A DNA stretch of 64,000 nt from Polaribacter sp. Q13 (GTDB lineage Bacteria > Bacteroidota > Bacteroidia > Flavobacteriales > Flavobacteriaceae). Below are positions 61,026-64,000 of this stretch, in pieces. The notes below the pieces were generated by a model that made no database searches, was not told the DNA's origin, and saw nothing but the letters and a program-made list of their open reading frames with translations. Within the stretch, counting starts at the first letter, position 1. Each line of letters opens with the position of its first letter. Both the position numbers and the translations under genes were made by a program. Location of the stretch: the NCBI RefSeq assembly GCF_016858305.2, contig NZ_CP074436.1, forward strand, positions 1,942,001 through 2,006,000. The letters are read 5' to 3'.

Positions 61026-62834
61026 ATGGAAACAACTAATAAAGAACTTTTAAGAGGTGGACAATTTCTTGTAAAAGAAACAAACTGTGAAGATGTATTT
61101 ACTCCAGAAGATTTTTCTGAGGAGCAACAGATGATGAAGGAAGCGGTTATGGAATTTAACGACAGAGAAATCATTCCGCATAAAGCACGTTTTGAAGCTA
61201 AAGACTATGCGCTTACTGAAGAAGTAATGGTAAAAGCTGGTGAATTAGGGTTTCTAGGAGTTGCAGTGCCTGAAGCTTATGGAGGATTAGGAATGGGATT
61301 TGTTTCTACCGTTTTAACTTGCGATTATATTTCAAGCGGAACAGGTTCTTTTAGTACTGCTTTTGGTGCGCATACTGGTATTGGAACTATGCCAATTACT
61401 TTATACGGAACGGAAGAACAAAAACAAAAATATGTTCCTAAACTAGCTACAGGTGAGTGGTTTGGTGCATATTGTTTAACAGAACCAGGTGCTGGCTCTG
61501 ATGCAAATTCAGGAAAAACAACTGCAGAATTGTCTGCTGATGGAAAATCATACAAAATTAACGGACAAAAAATGTGGATTTCGAACGCAGGTTTTTGTCG
61601 TTTAATGATCGTTTTTGCTCGTATAGAAGGTGATAAAAACATAACAGGTTTTATCGTTGAATTTGATAAAGAAAATCAGAATGGAATTACTTTAGGAGAA
61701 GAAGAACATAAATTAGGAATTAGAGCTTCATCAACAAGACAAGTATTTTTTAATGATACGGTAGTACCAGCAGAAAACATGTTAGCTGGTCGTGGAGAAG
61801 GTTTTAAAATTGCAATGAATGCTTTAAATGTTGGGCGAATTAAATTAGCCGCCGCTTGTTTAGATTCTCAAAGAAGGGTGATTACACATGCTGTAAAATA
61901 TGCAAATGAGCGCAAGCAGTTTAAAACTCCTATTGCAGATTTTGGTGCCATTAAAGTAAAATTAGCAGAAATGTCAACGAATTCTTATGTTGGCGAATCA
62001 GCAACCTATAGAGCTTCTAAAGATATTGAAGACAGAATTGCATTAAGAGTTGCAGCAGGAAACACACATCAAGAAGCAGAATTAAAAGGTGTAGAAGAAT
62101 ATGCTATTGAATGTTCTATTTTAAAAGTGGCCGTTTCCGAAGACATACAAAGTTGTGCCGATGAAGGAATTCAGATTTTTGGAGGAATGGGATTCTCTGA
62201 AGAAACTCCTATGGAATCTGCCTGGAGAGATGCAAGAATTGCACGTATTTACGAAGGAACAAATGAAATTAACAGAATGCTTTCTGTAGGAATGTTGATT
62301 AAAAAAGCCATGAAAGGGCATGTAGATTTATTAGGCCCAGCAACAGAAGTTGCAAATAGCTTAATGGGTATTCCTTCTTTTGATACTCCTGATTTTTCAG
62401 AATTATTTTCTGAAGAAAAACTAATGATCTCTAAATTAAAGAAAACATTTTTAATGGTTGCAGGTGCAGCGCTTCAAAAATATGGTCCTGAGATAGAAAA
62501 ACATCAACAATTATTAATTGCAGCTTCAGATATTTTAATTGAAATATACATGGCAGAATCTGCCATTCTAAGAACAGAAAAGAATGTAAAACGCACCAAC
62601 GAAAAAGAACAATCTGTTCAAATTGCAATGTCTAAATTATATTTATATCACGCAGTAGATATTATTGAAGAAAAAGGAAAAGAAAGTATTATTTCTTTTG
62701 CAGAAGGAGATGAGCAACGTATGATGTTAATGGGCTTAAAACGTTTTACAAAATACCAAAACTACCCAGATATTGTTGATTTACGTAACGAAATAGCAGA
62801 AAAAGTAAAAGCAGAAAATAAATACTGCTTCTAA
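61026..62834 (+). CDS. Acyl-CoA dehydrogenase
   Basis: A 602-residue FAD-dependent dehydrogenase for the first step of beta-oxidation. The core carries YCLTEPGAGSDANS and KMWISNAGFC (substrate and FAD segments), and the Glu-containing loop ARIYEGTNEINRM matches the family catalytic base position. It has a roughly 200-residue C-terminal extension beyond a standard 380-400-residue ACAD, as in very-long-chain-type enzymes. Last gene of the visible MarR-fad operon, followed by a terminator. Confidence 0.95.
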   Translation: METTNKELLRGGQFLVKETNCEDVFTPEDFSEEQQMMKEAVMEFNDREIIPHKARFEAKDYALTEEVMVKAGELGFLGVAVPEAYGGLGMGFVSTVLTCDYISSGTGSFSTAFGAHTGIGTMPITLYGTEEQKQKYVPKLATGEWFGAYCLTEPGAGSDANSGKTTAELSADGKSYKINGQKMWISNAGFCRLMIVFARIEGDKNITGFIVEFDKENQNGITLGEEEHKLGIRASSTRQVFFNDTVVPAENMLAGRGEGFKIAMNALNVGRIKLAAACLDSQRRVITHAVKYANERKQFKTPIADFGAIKVKLAEMSTNSYVGESATYRASKDIEDRIALRVAAGNTHQEAELKGVEEYAIECSILKVAVSEDIQSCADEGIQIFGGMGFSEETPMESAWRDARIARIYEGTNEINRMLSVGMLIKKAMKGHVDLLGPATEVANSLMGIPSFDTPDFSELFSEEKLMISKLKKTFLMVAGAALQKYGPEIEKHQQLLIAASDILIEIYMAESAILRTEKNVKRTNEKEQSVQIAMSKLYLYHAVDIIEEKGKESIISFAEGDEQRMMLMGLKRFTKYQNYPDIVDLRNEIAEKVKAENKYCF

Positions 62835-62954
62835 AAATCTCTTGATGTCAAATTGAGTTTGTTGAAATTTTTAAACTCTTCTTCAAACTCAACTGACAAT
62901 CAAAATATAGTAAAAATTTAATCTAACTTTTAGATTAAATTAGTTGTTTGTTGT

Positions 62955-62983
62955 AAAAACCATCATTAAAAATGATGGTTTTT
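62955..62983 (+). terminator. Terminator of the fad operon
   Basis: A 13-bp perfect stem (AAAAACCATCATT / AATGATGGTTTTT, loop AAA) with a long T run, about 120 bases after the acyl-CoA dehydrogenase stop. Confidence 0.9.
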
Positions 62984-63022
62984 TTTATATGCTAAATATT
63001 CATAATATAATTAAAATTATAT

Positions 63023-63030
63023 TAATTTTG
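63023..63030 (+). promoter_or_regulatory. Predicted -7 box of the e(P4)-type gene
   Basis: TAATTTTG is a consensus -7 box 34 bases before the ATG. No TTG box at the expected distance. Confidence 0.35.
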
Positions 63031-63064
63031 AAGCACATTCGTATTTCCTAAAATAGAAACCATA

Positions 63065-63880
63065 ATGAAAAATAAAATATTTTTTTCTCTTTTTACAGCA
63101 TTCATTTTTTTCGGTTGTAAAACTCAAATTACTACTATAAAACAACAAACTATAAATAAGACTCCAATTAAGGAACATACCATACAATCTTTATTGTGGG
63201 TTCAAAATGCAGCAGAATACAAAGCGTTAACTTATCAAGCCTACAATTTAGCACAGCTTCGATTAGATGAAATTTTAGCTAATAATACATCTAAAAAACC
63301 AATTGCTATTGTTACCGATATAGACGAAACTCTTTTAGACAACAGTCCGTATTCTGGTAAACAAATTAAATTAGACGAAAATTATACTTCAGAAAGATGG
63401 GCAGAATGGGTTGCACAGAAAAAAGCAAATGCCATACCAGGAGCGCTCGCTTTTTTTAAGTACGCTAAGCGTAAAAATGTAACCGTATTTTACATTTCTA
63501 ACAGATCTGCAGAACAAACAAAAGAGACTATTAAAAATCTACAATTAAAAGATTTTCCTTTTGCGGATGAAACTCACGTACTTTTAAAAACCAATAGTAG
63601 CGGAAAAGGTTCTAGAAGAAGTATTGTCAACAAAACCCATGAAATAGTATTACTTTTGGGTGATAATTTATCTGATTTTTCATCGATATTTGAAAATAGC
63701 ACTACAACTCAAAGAAATAAAAATACAGATAGCTTACATACCTCTTTTGGTAATAAGTACATAGTATTACCAAACCCAATGTATGGAGACTGGGAAACAA
63801 AAGGTATTTATGAGGGAAAATATAATTGGACTAATGATCAAAAAGATTCTATTCGTCATAAAAAAATCACTTCTTATTAA
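63065..63880 (+). CDS. 5'-nucleotidase, lipoprotein e(P4) family
   Basis: A 271-residue acid phosphatase of the class C/e(P4) HAD group, anchored as a lipoprotein (FFGC, Cys 18). The catalytic DxDxT is IVTDIDETLLDN (D85 and D87), the second motif is VFYISNRSAEQT, and LLLGDNLSDFS is the metal-binding motif. In Haemophilus the homologue dephosphorylates NMN and other nucleotides. It may provide nucleoside salvage at the cell surface. Confidence 0.92.
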   Translation: MKNKIFFSLFTAFIFFGCKTQITTIKQQTINKTPIKEHTIQSLLWVQNAAEYKALTYQAYNLAQLRLDEILANNTSKKPIAIVTDIDETLLDNSPYSGKQIKLDENYTSERWAEWVAQKKANAIPGALAFFKYAKRKNVTVFYISNRSAEQTKETIKNLQLKDFPFADETHVLLKTNSSGKGSRRSIVNKTHEIVLLLGDNLSDFSSIFENSTTTQRNKNTDSLHTSFGNKYIVLPNPMYGDWETKGIYEGKYNWTNDQKDSIRHKKITSY

Positions 63881-63932
63881 GTAGATTTTTAGCTAACTTA
63901 TAAAAAGTGATTTCTAACCCAAATTTAAAACC

Positions 63933-64000
63933 TTAATTCTCTGCGGCGTATCTATTAAAGAGACTTCTTTGAATTACTTTTTTTGCATCGCTTAAAAGTT
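63933..64000 (-). CDS. C-terminus of an unidentified protein (partial)
   Basis: On the minus strand a frame reads ...LLSDAKKVIQRSLFNRYAAEN then stop, running off the window edge (22 codons). The regular amphipathic pattern looks like real coding sequence, but it is too short for any family call. Convergent to the e(P4) gene. Confidence 0.35.
   Translation of the reverse strand, partial: LLSDAKKVIQRSLFNRYAAEN

Overview
The window comes from an AT-rich genome of a marine-type Flavobacteriaceae bacterium (Bacteroidota), probably close to Polaribacter or Tenacibaculum. The signs are the AT-rich composition, Bacteroidota-type promoter boxes (TTG ... TAnnTTTG) in place of -35/-10 boxes, many short-signal lipoproteins with an SC lipobox, a type B L31, lineage families such as DUF6268 and DUF6952, and the dispersed intergenic palindromes typical of this family. 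Most of the window is ordinary chromosomal housekeeping. There is no phage, insertion sequence, integrase, CRISPR array or rRNA.

Layout. 1-5.3 kb: a minus-strand kynurenine operon (kynU, kmo, an unknown membrane protein, DUF1697, a second FAD monooxygenase cut by the window edge). 5.3-9.8 kb: envelope genes (NlpC/P60 lipoprotein, beta-barrel, YiiX-like amidase, M23 peptidase). 9.85-15.8 kb: serine and glycine metabolism (a phosphoserine phosphatase-like/phosphoglycerate dehydrogenase fusion and the glycine cleavage P protein) with a UbiA-like membrane protein between them. 16-20.7 kb: sugar metabolism (DUF1080 hydrolase, sugar isomerase-like lipoprotein, alpha-glucan phosphorylase-like protein, beta-hydroxyacid dehydrogenase). 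21-24.3 kb: YpdA-type disulfide reductase, glutamate-synthase-like FMN protein, rpmE2. 24.5-30.2 kb: glutaminyl cyclase, beta-helix lipoprotein, SDR, SprT, DUF389. 30.3-32.2 kb: two tRNA-Lys genes and MlaFE. 32.3-37.3 kb: PafA-type phosphatase, PrsW, CtlX, D-Ala-D-Ala dipeptidase. 37.4-43.8 kb: pdhA-pdhC, a DUF2807 protein, GNAT, a small Lys-rich protein, an SGNH hydrolase and an amine oxidase. 43.8-48.2 kb: a peroxide-defence cluster (DUF6952, thioredoxin, 2-Cys peroxiredoxin, katG, ankyrin protein). 48.1-53.3 kb: a NatA-NatB-MscS-DUF6268-response-regulator operon. 53.4-56.6 kb: a large LRR-Roc-COR-TIR (Roco) protein. 56.7-62.8 kb: a MarR-controlled fatty-acid beta-oxidation operon. 63.0 kb to the end: an e(P4)-type acid phosphatase and the C-terminus of an unidentified gene.

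The most unusual locus is the Roco-TIR gene, an NLR-like architecture (repeat sensor, GTPase switch, putative NADase effector) in one 1062-residue protein. It is divergent from the beta-oxidation operon, whose MarR regulator has two well-formed palindromic operators in the shared 147-bp interval. Other points: an alpha-glucan phosphorylase homologue with Thr where the PLP lysine is expected, a sigma-54 activator without a DNA-binding domain, and two copies of a structured intergenic element each interrupted by a different palindromic repeat.

Everything here was read by eye from sequence. Family names come from recognised motifs; no database search was run.
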